Shown: positions 34,090 through 43,156 of the stretch, piece after piece | Layout of the letters: each line of letters opens with the position of its first letter | Numbering within the stretch: the first letter of the stretch is position 1 | Assembly: GCA_965247245.1 (NCBI GenBank) | Contig: CBDFGV010000001.1 | Coordinates: forward strand, 682,001-746,000 | DNA length: 64,000 nt | Direction of reading: 5' to 3' | Source: Tectiglobus sp965247245 | GTDB taxonomy: Bacteria > Pseudomonadota > Alphaproteobacteria > Rhizobiales > Hyphomicrobiaceae | Notes under the pieces: generated by a model | What the model was told of the DNA's origin: nothing | Databases searched by the model: none | The model's input: the letters and a program-made list of their open reading frames with translations, nothing else | Program-made: the position numbers and the translations under genes

Positions 34090-34689
34090 TTAAGCCGTCG
34101 CCTCAATTATGCCGAACGGTTTGGCGCTCAAAGCAATATAATCCCATAATGATCGAGCATATGAAGCTGGTAACAGCAACTCATATTGATTGGCCCGCGA
34201 ATGGAAAATGAGGGCGGACGTATGGTGGATTGTCGTTTGAGAGAATGCGCCGATCGGAAACGACTCTAGTCGCAAGTCGATTGTAGCGAGCCTGGTGAGA
34301 AAATCACGCGCAGGTGAACCTTCCACTGTCACGCAAACCCGCGAGTGGCTGAGGTCCAGGAACGGCGCCGAAGCAGGATCAAGTTCCGACAGAGATGCCG
34401 GGGCAACCTGAGGTTCTCTCGTCCAAATGAGCAGGCGGTGGGGGGCAACGCGGAAGCTAACGCTGTGTTCCGCTCTCTGTGCCAGATTAAATTCCCCGAG
34501 ATCGTTCATGCCGAGCTCACGAATCAGTGGTGCGATGGCTTCGCGAAACGACGGCCCCCAGCCGGCAACCTGTACGAGCGAGCCAATCGATGCATGGCTG
34601 ATTTTTAGTGGGCTGGTATCGGTTTCGGAATTGCCACGCATGAGCAATGGGCTCTTGCAGTCCTCCAGAGGTGATCGGACATCAACCAT
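34090..34689 (-). CDS. soxG: Sarcosine oxidase gamma subunit
   Basis: The small gamma subunit (199 residues) of heterotetrameric sarcosine oxidase. It has the GcvT-like beta-grasp/fold pattern seen in SoxG: LVQVAGWGPSF, LIWTREPQ, DLSHSRVCVTVEGSPARDFLTRLATIDLR and GAFSQTTIHHTSALIFHSRAN. I chose ATG 34689 because it overlaps the soxA stop by eight bases, as expected for a coupled operon; the frame open further upstream lies inside soxA. It is the last gene of soxBDAG. Confidence 0.88.
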   Translation of the reverse strand: MVDVRSPLEDCKSPLLMRGNSETDTSPLKISHASIGSLVQVAGWGPSFREAIAPLIRELGMNDLGEFNLAQRAEHSVSFRVAPHRLLIWTREPQVAPASLSELDPASAPFLDLSHSRVCVTVEGSPARDFLTRLATIDLRLESFPIGAFSQTTIHHTSALIFHSRANQYELLLPASYARSLWDYIALSAKPFGIIEATA

Positions 34690-37600
34690 TCTGCCGCTCT
34701 CCTTCCGGATCGAAGAAGTAATGAGAGACAACCTTTGCCTCGAGCGTTTGGTCTGACAGAAAGTCGATGCATCGTACGACCTCTCCCTGCCTTTCGCGAC
34801 CATTCTTCAAGAGCCCAAGAGCAATGTACTTGTTGAGTGCTGGAGCGTAGGTTGTCGAAGAGACGAAACCATCCCCGTGTCCGGTCGGCTCACCATGGCG
34901 CGGAAACAGAAGCATGCCAGGCTTGGCACCGGCATCCCCAACAATTTCGAGGCCGACAAGAGACTCGCGTTGTGGGTTGTCAAGCTCAGTTCGCTTGCAC
35001 AATACGGATCCGATGAATGGCTTCTTGGAGCTAGCAAACTTCTCCAGCATCAAATCCTGCAGTGTTGTTCGACCGTCAATCTCCGGGCCGGCAATGTGTC
35101 CCTTTTCAATCCTGAGGGTACCCATGGACTCTGTGCCGTAGGGTATCAGTTCGTAAGGGGAGCCCGCCGCTTCCAAAGCCTGCCAAACATGAAGGCCATG
35201 CCCTGAAACGACATAGACCTCATAAGCCAACTCGCCTGAGTAGCTCATGCGATGAACACGCACTTCGACGCCGTTAATCTCGCCCGACACGAAGTGATTG
35301 TTCGGCAGTCCGGTCGCGCTTAAGTCGGCACCGGTGACAACGTCCTGCAGCAACTCACGAGACTTGGGACCAGCTACAGCGATCGCCGCCCACTGGTCCG
35401 TTACTGATGTGACGAGAACCTTCAGGTCCGGCCAGGCGACCTGGAGTAGGTATTCGAGGTGGGCGAGAACCGGACCGGCATTGGTCGTTGTGGTCGACAT
35501 GAGATAGTCATGCTCGCCAAGCCGCGCCGTCGCGCCATCATCCATAACGAAGCCGTCTTCACGCAACATGATGCCGTAACGCAGACGGCCAATGGCAAGT
35601 GTCTTCCAGCCATTGACGTAGACCCGATTGAGGAACTCCGCTGAATCAGGGCCCTGCACTGCAATTTTGCCAAGCGTGGAGACATCCACCATGCCGACGT
35701 GCTCGCGCACATGGGCTGCTTCGCGCCGATAGGCCTCGTCCATACCTTCGCTGCCGCGTGGGTAGTAGCGCGGGCGAACCCAGGCGCCGGCATCAATCAT
35801 CGATGCGCCTTGATCAATGTGCCACTGATGCAGGGCTGTATGGCGCGTTGGGGCGAAGTGCGGACCGGTTTCATGACCGACGATGGCACCGAACGAGACG
35901 GGCGTGTACGGCGGACGGAAGGTCGTCGTACCTGTTGCCTCAATATCTGCCTGCCGTTGTTGCGCCATTCGGGACAAAGCATTGAAGTTGGAAGTCTTGC
36001 CCTGGTCGATCGCCATGCCAGAGGTGGTGTAGCGCTTGAGGTGCTCGACCGAAACAAATCCTTCGAGGTGGGCAAGGTCGACGTCTGACAACGTGACATC
36101 GTGCTGGAAGTCGACGAACGCCTTGCCTTTCGCTTCGCCTTTCGCATTGGTGATAATCGATGTGCGCGCCGGTTCGCGCGACCAATCCACGGTCTGAGCC
36201 AATGATGGCGGAACTATCGGGTCAGTAGAAGAACCGTTGCCTGCGCGTTGAGCCGCCTCACCTGCGCCCTTCCCTGCATTGGCCGCTGCAGCAACAATCT
36301 CATCGATTGCGCCTTGGCCTGCCGCGGCACCGACGCACCTAAGGCTACCCGTGTCCGACGGCTCAGGGACAAAGCAGTTGGCGCTGTCATTGAACGTTGG
36401 CTTGCGACCGGGATGGCTCCACAGGTGAAGAGTTGGCGACCAGCCACCCGACATGCCAATCACACTGCAATTGATGGTCCGCTCCGTGCCTTGCAAGCGA
36501 CCCGAAGAATCGATGGACCCGACGATTGCCGACTTGACGCGTCCGCGTCCGCGAGCAGCCAGGAGACCGCGACCCAGCTGGAGGTCAACTTTGGCCTCGG
36601 CGACAGCGCTTGACAACGCGTCTGGGATCGAACTCCTGGTGTCCAAGAGCGTCACACGAGCACCGGCATTTGCAACGTCTATTGCAGTCAGGTAGGCGCT
36701 ATCATTGTTGGTCGCGATAACGACCTCGCGACCGGGCAGGACGGCGAAGCGATTGAGATAGGTTCTCAGTGCGCCTGCAAGGAACACACCGGGCTTGTCA
36801 TTGCCGCCGAACACGAGCGGGCGTTCAATGGCCCCGGAAGCCAGGACGCACTGTTTGGTGCGGATGCGCCAATAGCGCTGCCGGACCTGATGATCCCGCG
36901 GCTCGTTGACATGATCGCTGCATCGCTCTACGGCGCCATAGACATCGTTGTCATAGGCACCAAACACCGTGGTGCGGCTCAGGATCTGCACGTTCTCGCT
37001 CTTGAGTAAACGTTCTTTGCGCGCGGCCAGCCATTCGTCGCTCTCGCCGTCGGCTGGCTCTGAGAGCAGCGAACCGCCGAGCTCAAAGTCCTCATCGGCA
37101 AGGATAACATCAGCTCCGGTTTGCGCAGCCGCCTCTGCGGCGGCAAGTCCCGCGGGGCCGCCACCAACCACCAGCACATCGCAGTGCGCATTCACGACTT
37201 CGTAGCTGTCCGGATCGCTGAGATAAGTCGCTTTGCCCATGCCGGCAGCGCGCCGTATCAAATGCTCGCAGAACATCCAGAAGCGCGTACCCTTGAGCGG
37301 ACCAATCACCGGACCCATAAACGTCTTGTAGTAAAAGCCGGCAGCCAAAGCCGGGCCAAACAGTTGGTTGACGGCGCCAACATCCAACCGAACATTAGGC
37401 CAGGCATTCTGTCCGCCTGCTTGGAGGCCATCGAACGCCTCAATCCGCGGCGCCGGTGTGTTCGGCTCCGTCCGCCCCCCCTTGCGCAGGCCGACGAGCG
37501 CATTGGTCTCTTCCGAGCCAGCTGACATCACACCGCGCGGACGATGATACTTGAAGCTGCGCGCAACCGTGAGTTCGCCGTTCGCAAGCATCGTTGATGC

Positions 37601-37711
37601 CAGGGTATCACCAGGGTGAGCCAGCAACTGGCGACCATCAAATGTAACGAGGTGCACCTGGCTGCGATCGATCCGACCACCATCAGGCAGTCGATGAGGT
37701 TGGATCGTCAT
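34682..37711 (-). CDS. soxA: Sarcosine oxidase alpha subunit
   Basis: A 1009-residue subunit that binds NAD and the tetrahydrofolate site of heterotetrameric sarcosine oxidase, which converts sarcosine to glycine, H2O2 and methylene-THF. An N-terminal ferredoxin-like part (VTFDGRQLLAHPGDTLASTMLANG) precedes the dinucleotide domain (LVVGGGPAGLAAAEAAAQTG). The C-terminal GcvT-like domain spans about 620-1009 (DVSTLGKIAVQGPDSAEFLNRVY, GTLRIEKGH). It overlaps soxD by four bases and soxG by eight. Confidence 0.95.
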   Translation of the reverse strand: MTIQPHRLPDGGRIDRSQVHLVTFDGRQLLAHPGDTLASTMLANGELTVARSFKYHRPRGVMSAGSEETNALVGLRKGGRTEPNTPAPRIEAFDGLQAGGQNAWPNVRLDVGAVNQLFGPALAAGFYYKTFMGPVIGPLKGTRFWMFCEHLIRRAAGMGKATYLSDPDSYEVVNAHCDVLVVGGGPAGLAAAEAAAQTGADVILADEDFELGGSLLSEPADGESDEWLAARKERLLKSENVQILSRTTVFGAYDNDVYGAVERCSDHVNEPRDHQVRQRYWRIRTKQCVLASGAIERPLVFGGNDKPGVFLAGALRTYLNRFAVLPGREVVIATNNDSAYLTAIDVANAGARVTLLDTRSSIPDALSSAVAEAKVDLQLGRGLLAARGRGRVKSAIVGSIDSSGRLQGTERTINCSVIGMSGGWSPTLHLWSHPGRKPTFNDSANCFVPEPSDTGSLRCVGAAAGQGAIDEIVAAAANAGKGAGEAAQRAGNGSSTDPIVPPSLAQTVDWSREPARTSIITNAKGEAKGKAFVDFQHDVTLSDVDLAHLEGFVSVEHLKRYTTSGMAIDQGKTSNFNALSRMAQQRQADIEATGTTTFRPPYTPVSFGAIVGHETGPHFAPTRHTALHQWHIDQGASMIDAGAWVRPRYYPRGSEGMDEAYRREAAHVREHVGMVDVSTLGKIAVQGPDSAEFLNRVYVNGWKTLAIGRLRYGIMLREDGFVMDDGATARLGEHDYLMSTTTTNAGPVLAHLEYLLQVAWPDLKVLVTSVTDQWAAIAVAGPKSRELLQDVVTGADLSATGLPNNHFVSGEINGVEVRVHRMSYSGELAYEVYVVSGHGLHVWQALEAAGSPYELIPYGTESMGTLRIEKGHIAGPEIDGRTTLQDLMLEKFASSKKPFIGSVLCKRTELDNPQRESLVGLEIVGDAGAKPGMLLFPRHGEPTGHGDGFVSSTTYAPALNKYIALGLLKNGRERQGEVVRCIDFLSDQTLEAKVVSHYFFDPEGERQNG

Positions 37712-37974
37712 GCCTCGATCTCCGAGGCCAGCACAGTGCTTTCAATTTCGTGCGTTACGGTGTGCCGTTTCACCATAACGATCTGCCGGCAACCATGAAC
37801 GTGATGCCAGTATTCCAAGTGTTCGCCACGGGGATTGTCGCGCAGAAACACGTACTCGTACCAGGCTTGCATATCATCATTGTCGATGCTCGGTCGCTTG
37901 ACTGATGCATCGCCGATAAAGGTGAACTCGGTCTCATCACGCAGCCCGCAGATCGGGCAGTTAATTCGTATCAC
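37708..37974 (-). CDS. soxD: Sarcosine oxidase delta subunit
   Basis: The 88-residue zinc-binding delta subunit. Cys and His ligands are visible in INCPICGLRDETEF and WHHVHGCRQ, with the family block RDNPRGEHLEYWHH between them. It lies nine bases after soxB and overlaps soxA by four bases. Confidence 0.95.
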   Translation of the reverse strand: MIRINCPICGLRDETEFTFIGDASVKRPSIDNDDMQAWYEYVFLRDNPRGEHLEYWHHVHGCRQIVMVKRHTVTHEIESTVLASEIEA

Positions 37975-37983
37975 TGTCCTACC

Positions 37984-39240
37984 TCAGTGCAGATGAGCGG
38001 TCGCGCCCATGCCCTTCTCGTCAATTTGTATGCCGCGCTGGAAGCGGTCCAGGGTCAGGAGCGCGTTGTCAGGGTGCGGCTCGTCTTTCGCAATCGTCCA
38101 AGCAAAGCACCAGCCTGATCCGGGCGTCGCTTTGAAGCCGCCGTAGCACCAACCACCATTCAAATAGAGGCCGTTGATCGGCGTCTTGCAGATGAACGGC
38201 GAACCATCCATCGTCATGTCCATGACGCCGGCCCATTGTCTTAGGATCCGCAACCGGGAGACACTGGGAATGAGCGCCTTAGCGGCGGCCGCGACATGCT
38301 CCACATTCGGCAAACCACCGCGCTGCGCGTAAGTGTTGTAGCCATCAATGTCGCCGCCGAACACAAGCCCGCCCTTGTCGGACTGACTGATATAAAAGTG
38401 CGCCGCAGCATATGAGATGACCGTGTCGATCATCGGCTTCAGCGGTTCAGACACATAGGCCTGCAGTGCGTGCGTCTCGATCGGTAACCTGAGACCGGCC
38501 TTTTGCGCGACATGACTTGTGTGACCAGCGACAGCGAGACCGACCTTGCCTGCGCGAATAGGCCCACGTGTGGTCTCAACGCCGACGATGTTTTCGCCGT
38601 CGCGCAGAAATCCGGTTACTTCACATTGTTGGATGATGTCGATGCCGAGCTGACTGGCACCGCGTGCAAATCCCCAGGCAACAGCATCATGACGCGCAGT
38701 GCCGGCGCGGCCTTGAAACAGTGCACCAAGAATTGGGAAGCGCGCATCTTGCGAGTAATCGAGATACGGCAGACGCCGCATGACTTCGGCGCGATCAAGC
38801 AATTCGGCGTCGATGCCGTTGGCTCGCATGATGTTGCCGCGCCGTCTTGCGGCATCCAATGAGGCCGGCGAGTGAGCCAGGTTGAACTGGCCGCGCTGCG
38901 AGAACATGACATTGTAGTTCAGGTCATGGCTCAGGTTCTCCCAGAGCTTGAGAGATCTCTCATAGAGCGCGGTGTTGCCGGGGATCATGTAATTGGAGCG
39001 GACGATCGTTGTGTTGCGCCCGGTATTGCCACCGCCGAGCCAACCCTTTTCCACTACGGCAACATTGCGGACGCCGTGCTCTTTGGCGAGATAGTATGCT
39101 GTTGCCAGTCCGTGTCCGCCGCCGCCCACAATGACAACGTCGTATCGAGGTTTCGGTTCGGGATCGCGCCACGCGCGGTCCCAATTCTTATTGCCGCTCA
39201 GCGCATTACGGATAATTGCGAACGCAGAATACTTGCCCAC
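37984..39240 (-). CDS. soxB: Sarcosine oxidase beta subunit
   Basis: The FAD- and covalent-FMN-binding catalytic subunit (418 residues). The N-terminus KYSAFAIIRNALSGNKNW is the family start, followed by the dinucleotide fold DVVIVGGGGHGLATAYYLAK. The end (KATPGSGWCFAWTIA) matches SoxB. I chose GTG 39240 because GGAGAGG lies eight bases upstream and known SoxB proteins are 416-418 residues; an open frame continues 68 codons further but is not conserved. It is the first gene of the operon. Its promoter must lie in the 183 bases shared with the divergent HAD gene. Confidence 0.95.
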   Translation of the reverse strand: MGKYSAFAIIRNALSGNKNWDRAWRDPEPKPRYDVVIVGGGGHGLATAYYLAKEHGVRNVAVVEKGWLGGGNTGRNTTIVRSNYMIPGNTALYERSLKLWENLSHDLNYNVMFSQRGQFNLAHSPASLDAARRRGNIMRANGIDAELLDRAEVMRRLPYLDYSQDARFPILGALFQGRAGTARHDAVAWGFARGASQLGIDIIQQCEVTGFLRDGENIVGVETTRGPIRAGKVGLAVAGHTSHVAQKAGLRLPIETHALQAYVSEPLKPMIDTVISYAAAHFYISQSDKGGLVFGGDIDGYNTYAQRGGLPNVEHVAAAAKALIPSVSRLRILRQWAGVMDMTMDGSPFICKTPINGLYLNGGWCYGGFKATPGSGWCFAWTIAKDEPHPDNALLTLDRFQRGIQIDEKGMGATAHLH

Positions 39241-39423
39241 CAGCGCCTCTCCAGAGGTAACCGTCGGCCAACTTGGCGCAGCACCTTGGGACTTGCAAGC
39301 AACAAAATAGACAATCAGCCGGGAAACTGTGCGGTCACTTGTCCGGCCTTCGCCTTGGTTCAGCCGCCGAATCAGACCAGGGTCGCAAATGCAACTCAAA
39401 TCCTGAGCCACTGAGGACGTATT

Positions 39424-40410
39424 ATGGCAAGGCGGCGTACACAACCGGTACTTGAGGCCGGCGTTTCAGCAAGTAAGTCGAAGCGACCCACACGCAAAGC
39501 TGCGACGAAGACAAGAGCAGCTCGCACTGCGAAAAAAGCAGATGACAGCTTTGGTAAGAAGGTCATTGCGCTGGTTTACGACTTTGACGGGACCCTCTCG
39601 CCACGGCCGATGCAGGAATATGCGTTCATGCCGAAGATCGGCGTCGATCCGCAGGACTTCTGGAACGAAAGCAACAAGATTGCACGCGAGCAGCAGGCGG
39701 ATCCGCTGATCACCTACATGCACTTGCTCTATAAGAAGGCAAAAGAGAAGGGTGTACGGATTGATCGTGAAGACCTGGTCGCCCAAGGCCGCGATGTCGA
39801 CCTGTTCCCAGGCGTCACAGAATGGTTTTCTGCGATCCAGGACTATGTTGCCGAACACCCGACCAGCCAGGGCGTCGAGCTGCGCCATTACCTCGTATCA
39901 TCGGGCCTGACGGAGATCATTGAAGGCACGAGCATCTATAATCAGTTCCACAATGTCTTTGCGTCGGAGTATTGGTTTGATGCCTATGACCTGCCGTACC
40001 CGAAACGCGTTATAACCGACACCGGCAAGACGCAGTACATCTTCAGAATCAATAAGGGCATTGAAGATCTCGGCCAGAGCATCAATGAGCACATGCCGGA
40101 AGGCCGGCGCCCCGTGCCATTCTCAAACATGATCTACTTTGGCGATGGAGACACGGACGTGCCGTCCATGGCCGTCATGCGCAAGAACGGTGGCTATGCT
40201 GTTGCTGTTCACCGCCCCGGTAAGGCGGTTGAGAACTGCATCAAGCTGTTTGAAGCGCAGCGCTGTGATTTCTTCGCTCCGGCCGATTATCGGGTCGGCA
40301 GTGCGCTCTATAATCGGACGTGCCTGCTGCTCGATCGCATTCTCGCCGACATCCGCATCGGTGAAGAAGTCTGGCAGATGGAGCGTCAGTCCAAGCCAAA
40401 CCGAAAATAA
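39424..40410 (+). CDS. HAD-superfamily phosphatase with a basic N-terminal extension
   Basis: A 328-residue HAD hydrolase. Motif I is YDFDGTLSP (52-60), motif II the Ser in LVSSGLTEI, and motif III-IV GDGDTDVPSM near 240. The first 45 residues are rich in Lys, Arg and Ala (KSKRPTRKAATKTRAARTAKK) and precede the fold; they may bind nucleic acid or be a poorly conserved tail. ATG 39424 follows GAGGACG. A bidirectional terminator lies just after the stop. Substrate unknown; a phosphoserine phosphatase-like cap is possible. Confidence 0.83.
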   Translation: MARRRTQPVLEAGVSASKSKRPTRKAATKTRAARTAKKADDSFGKKVIALVYDFDGTLSPRPMQEYAFMPKIGVDPQDFWNESNKIAREQQADPLITYMHLLYKKAKEKGVRIDREDLVAQGRDVDLFPGVTEWFSAIQDYVAEHPTSQGVELRHYLVSSGLTEIIEGTSIYNQFHNVFASEYWFDAYDLPYPKRVITDTGKTQYIFRINKGIEDLGQSINEHMPEGRRPVPFSNMIYFGDGDTDVPSMAVMRKNGGYAVAVHRPGKAVENCIKLFEAQRCDFFAPADYRVGSALYNRTCLLLDRILADIRIGEEVWQMERQSKPNRK

Positions 40411-40414
40411 AAAA

Positions 40415-40432
40415 GGGAGCGCGAGCGCTCCC
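40415..40432. terminator. Bidirectional terminator between the HAD and L,D-transpeptidase genes
   Basis: Eight-base arms GGGAGCGC and GCGCTCCC enclose two bases. An A-run (AAATAAAAAA) precedes it and TATCGTTT follows, so it can stop transcription from both convergent genes. Confidence 0.8.
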
Positions 40433-40509
40433 TATCGTTTCTGAATTGGCCAATCAGCCGATCCGCCTAGCAGACAAACCTGAGATCCTCCCGGAGGAGC
40501 ACGGTCCGC

Positions 40510-41142
40510 TTAGAACGGCCGCCAACTCTCAGTCGAATCACCGCTTGAGCTGGAGCTCGCAGAGGCGACGGTGCCGGTGCCATAGCGCTTCCAGGTCGCT
40601 GTCACCTTCGTGCCAACCCGAATGCGATTGTACAGCTCTACGACATGCTGGTTATGCATGCGGATACAACCTTTGGAAACATTCTGGCCAATGGTCCAGG
40701 GCGCATCAGTGCCGTGGATGCGGTAGAGCGTGCTGCCGAGGTAGAGCGCTCTCACGCCGAGCGGATTGCGCGGATGGCCGCCGGGTACGAAGCTTGGAAG
40801 CTTCGGATTTTCACGGCGCATCGATGCGGTTGGTGTCCAAGATGGATTTGAGCGCTTTTGAGAAACGCGCAGCACACCCTGCCAGCGGCTTTGCTTGCGT
40901 GGAACAGCGATCGGATAGCTGACGGCCTGGCCGCGCCGGGTCACGTGATAAAGGCGACGGTCGCCGAAACTGACGATAATCTGGCCGGGTGCATAACGCT
41001 TGCTGAAACTGACCGTACCCTTGTCATAGACAGAATTCTGTCCGCCCCACCAATTCTGAGCGGATGCACTGCTGGCAAAGACAACGGCGGCAAGGGCAAA
41101 TGGAGCGAGCCCACCCAGGACAATTTTGCCCAAATTCTTCAT
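40510..41142 (-). CDS. L,D-transpeptidase (YkuD domain), short type
   Basis: A 210-residue exported cell-wall enzyme that forms 3-3 cross-links or attaches proteins to peptidoglycan. A signal peptide ends near ASSASA (residue 28). The catalytic site reads HGTDAPWTIGQNVSKGCIRM with His143 and Cys159. The C-terminal tail is Ser-rich (SASSSSSGDSTES). I chose ATG 41142 behind GAGGAG; the open frame upstream adds 32 residues that are not part of a signal peptide. Similar ErfK/YbiS/YnhG proteins occur in several copies in this clade. Confidence 0.92.
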   Translation of the reverse strand: MKNLGKIVLGGLAPFALAAVVFASSASAQNWWGGQNSVYDKGTVSFSKRYAPGQIIVSFGDRRLYHVTRRGQAVSYPIAVPRKQSRWQGVLRVSQKRSNPSWTPTASMRRENPKLPSFVPGGHPRNPLGVRALYLGSTLYRIHGTDAPWTIGQNVSKGCIRMHNQHVVELYNRIRVGTKVTATWKRYGTGTVASASSSSSGDSTESWRPF

Positions 41143-41420
41143 CGCTTTCTCCTCAGCGGTTTTCGGCCTCGAAAGACGTCGAACATCAGGCCGGTAATTC
41201 GTCACAAAGGTATATCGCGAGACAACTGACGGATACATCTCACAAATTCGCGCGCATCGCTTGTCCCGTGAAAGTGTAACCCACCTACACCACTAGCCTC
41301 GCCTCATTCAAAACGAAGTCAATGAAGGAGGCAAATGGGCTCAAGATAAGATCAGTGCTCAGTATTTCACAATCTGATGCCTCGCGCACCACGTTTGCCG
41401 GACGTCTGACTATAGGCGGA

Positions 41421-43139
41421 TCATCCCGTTGCTACCATAACGTCGAGCAAGGCCAGGCGCTTTTCGTTCTGTGCAACGGCAATGGCCTGCTCCAATGCAT
41501 CAGCAAGTTCGCCCGGTTCGGAAACTGTTCGGGCAAATGCGCGGCTTGCTTGTGCCACGGCGGCAAAATCCGGGCTGGGAGCGAGCGCCGTAAGGGGCAT
41601 CTGGTTGCTGCGGGCTGCCGCTCCGTCGGGATAGAGACCGGCTACAGACATCCGCACCGCCCCCCATTCAGCGTTGTTCAAGATCACGACAACAATACCC
41701 AGGCCATAAGATTCTGCGATCTGATGGCAGGCAACGGGGTTCGAGAAGATGTAGGACCCATCCCCCATCGTCGCGATAACAAGACGCTCCGGATCGGCAA
41801 GCTTCATGCCCATGCCGCAAGGAAAGCTCCATCCTAAGCCACCTGAGCATGGTTCCTGGCGCCAGCCGTCGAATGTCTTAAGGCCGATCGGCTCCAGGGG
41901 TGCACCAAGCTCCGAGAGGACGGTGGCATGCTGCCCGGCGATCGCTTCGCCCAGGACCCGTGAAACAAATGCCTTGGTCATCTGCCCCTGTGGCGTAACG
42001 GCAGCTGACTTCTGGACGCTGTCACGATGCTTTGCAGCAGATTTGTGGACCTTGCTGCGGCGCTTCTCGATGAGTTTTTTTCTCTTTGCCGTTTGTTTCG
42101 GCATAGCTTCGGACAGGGCCAGTACTCCGTCCGCGACTTCGCTTGCAATGGCTAGGTCTGCTCTGAAATTGCGAATTGGAAACCGGCTCTGCAATGGGTC
42201 AGGACCAATGTGGATGACCTGGCAGTCTGCGCCCGGGCTATGAATGTCCGGGGACCAAGGCGCCAAGGTATCAATGGCCAGCACCACATCTGCCTCTTCC
42301 AGCCACGGACTGGGGTTCATGCCGACGTAGCAGGGATGATCCGCGGGTACCCCCAGGGCGATTGCCCAGTACTGACACACCGGGATCGACCATTGTTCGG
42401 AGAGCTGCGCGAGCGCCTCAAAAGCTTCCGCCGAGCCGGTTCCGTGCTGGACAATGATAAGCGGTCGCTTCGCATCGGCGAGCAACTTCGCGGCCTGACG
42501 AATGTCTGCGGGGCGTGGCGAAAGGCTTGCCGCAGTCATCTGCCTCTCGGTTGAATCATCCTGCGTCCGGCTTGGCTCACAGAGAACCTCACGCGGTAAG
42601 CTCAGATAGACAGGACCTTTCGGTGTCGACTCGGCGATGGCGAGTGCACGGTCGATCAGTTCTGAAGTTTGCTCGGGAAACCGGAGTTCATAATCCCACT
42701 TCGAAGCCTCGCGGACGAGCGCAGTTTGATCGCGCATCTCCTGGCCCCAGCCAATGGGTACGGTCCTGGCACCAAAACGACCCTGTTCTGTCGTCGGCGT
42801 CCGCCCTGACATCAACAGCATGGGGACATGATCGGTCGCCGCGTTGATTGCGCCGATTGCACCATTGGCTAAACCGACGTTGGTGTGCAGCATCACCGCT
42901 TGTGTCTTGCTCGAGGCGAGATAAACACCATGCGCCATGCCGAGTGCGGCATGCTCATGCGGCGCAATGATCATCTCCGGCAGGCTCATGCCCTCGTGCA
43001 GCGCCTGCGCAGCACCCTCGATGATCGGCGGAAAATCTGTTCCAGAGTTTGCAAATATGAACTCAACACCGAGCGCCTTTAGACGCATCAGGAGTGCGCC
43101 GCCTGCGGTCAAGGTCGCTGGTCCGCCAGGATGGTTCAT
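41421..43139 (-). CDS. Thiamine diphosphate-dependent enzyme (acetolactate synthase/benzoylformate decarboxylase family)
   Basis: A 572-residue three-domain ThDP enzyme. The activating Glu lies in IAPHEHAALGMAHG near residue 62. The ThDP and magnesium motif is GDGSYIFSNPVACHQIAESYG ending in VILNN. Between the middle and C-domains there is a very basic linker (about 345-380, KQTAKRKKLIEKRRSKVHKS) that most relatives lack. It starts 17 bases after pobA, so the two share a transcript. Decarboxylation of an aryl 2-oxo acid on the way to 4-hydroxybenzoate is a reasonable guess. Its residues do not settle the reaction. Confidence 0.78.
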   Translation of the reverse strand: MNHPGGPATLTAGGALLMRLKALGVEFIFANSGTDFPPIIEGAAQALHEGMSLPEMIIAPHEHAALGMAHGVYLASSKTQAVMLHTNVGLANGAIGAINAATDHVPMLLMSGRTPTTEQGRFGARTVPIGWGQEMRDQTALVREASKWDYELRFPEQTSELIDRALAIAESTPKGPVYLSLPREVLCEPSRTQDDSTERQMTAASLSPRPADIRQAAKLLADAKRPLIIVQHGTGSAEAFEALAQLSEQWSIPVCQYWAIALGVPADHPCYVGMNPSPWLEEADVVLAIDTLAPWSPDIHSPGADCQVIHIGPDPLQSRFPIRNFRADLAIASEVADGVLALSEAMPKQTAKRKKLIEKRRSKVHKSAAKHRDSVQKSAAVTPQGQMTKAFVSRVLGEAIAGQHATVLSELGAPLEPIGLKTFDGWRQEPCSGGLGWSFPCGMGMKLADPERLVIATMGDGSYIFSNPVACHQIAESYGLGIVVVILNNAEWGAVRMSVAGLYPDGAAARSNQMPLTALAPSPDFAAVAQASRAFARTVSEPGELADALEQAIAVAQNEKRLALLDVMVATG

Positions 43140-43156
43140 GGGTGCAGCCTCTCGAA

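Noticed and set aside
33900..34149. Two short opposing open frames in the AT-rich gap before soxG
   Set aside because: Neither has a ribosome-binding site or recognisable sequence, and the longer parts overlap soxG.
34682..37711. Possible fusion of two genes in the 1009-residue soxA
   Set aside because: The length and domain order are normal for the alpha subunit of heterotetrameric sarcosine oxidase.
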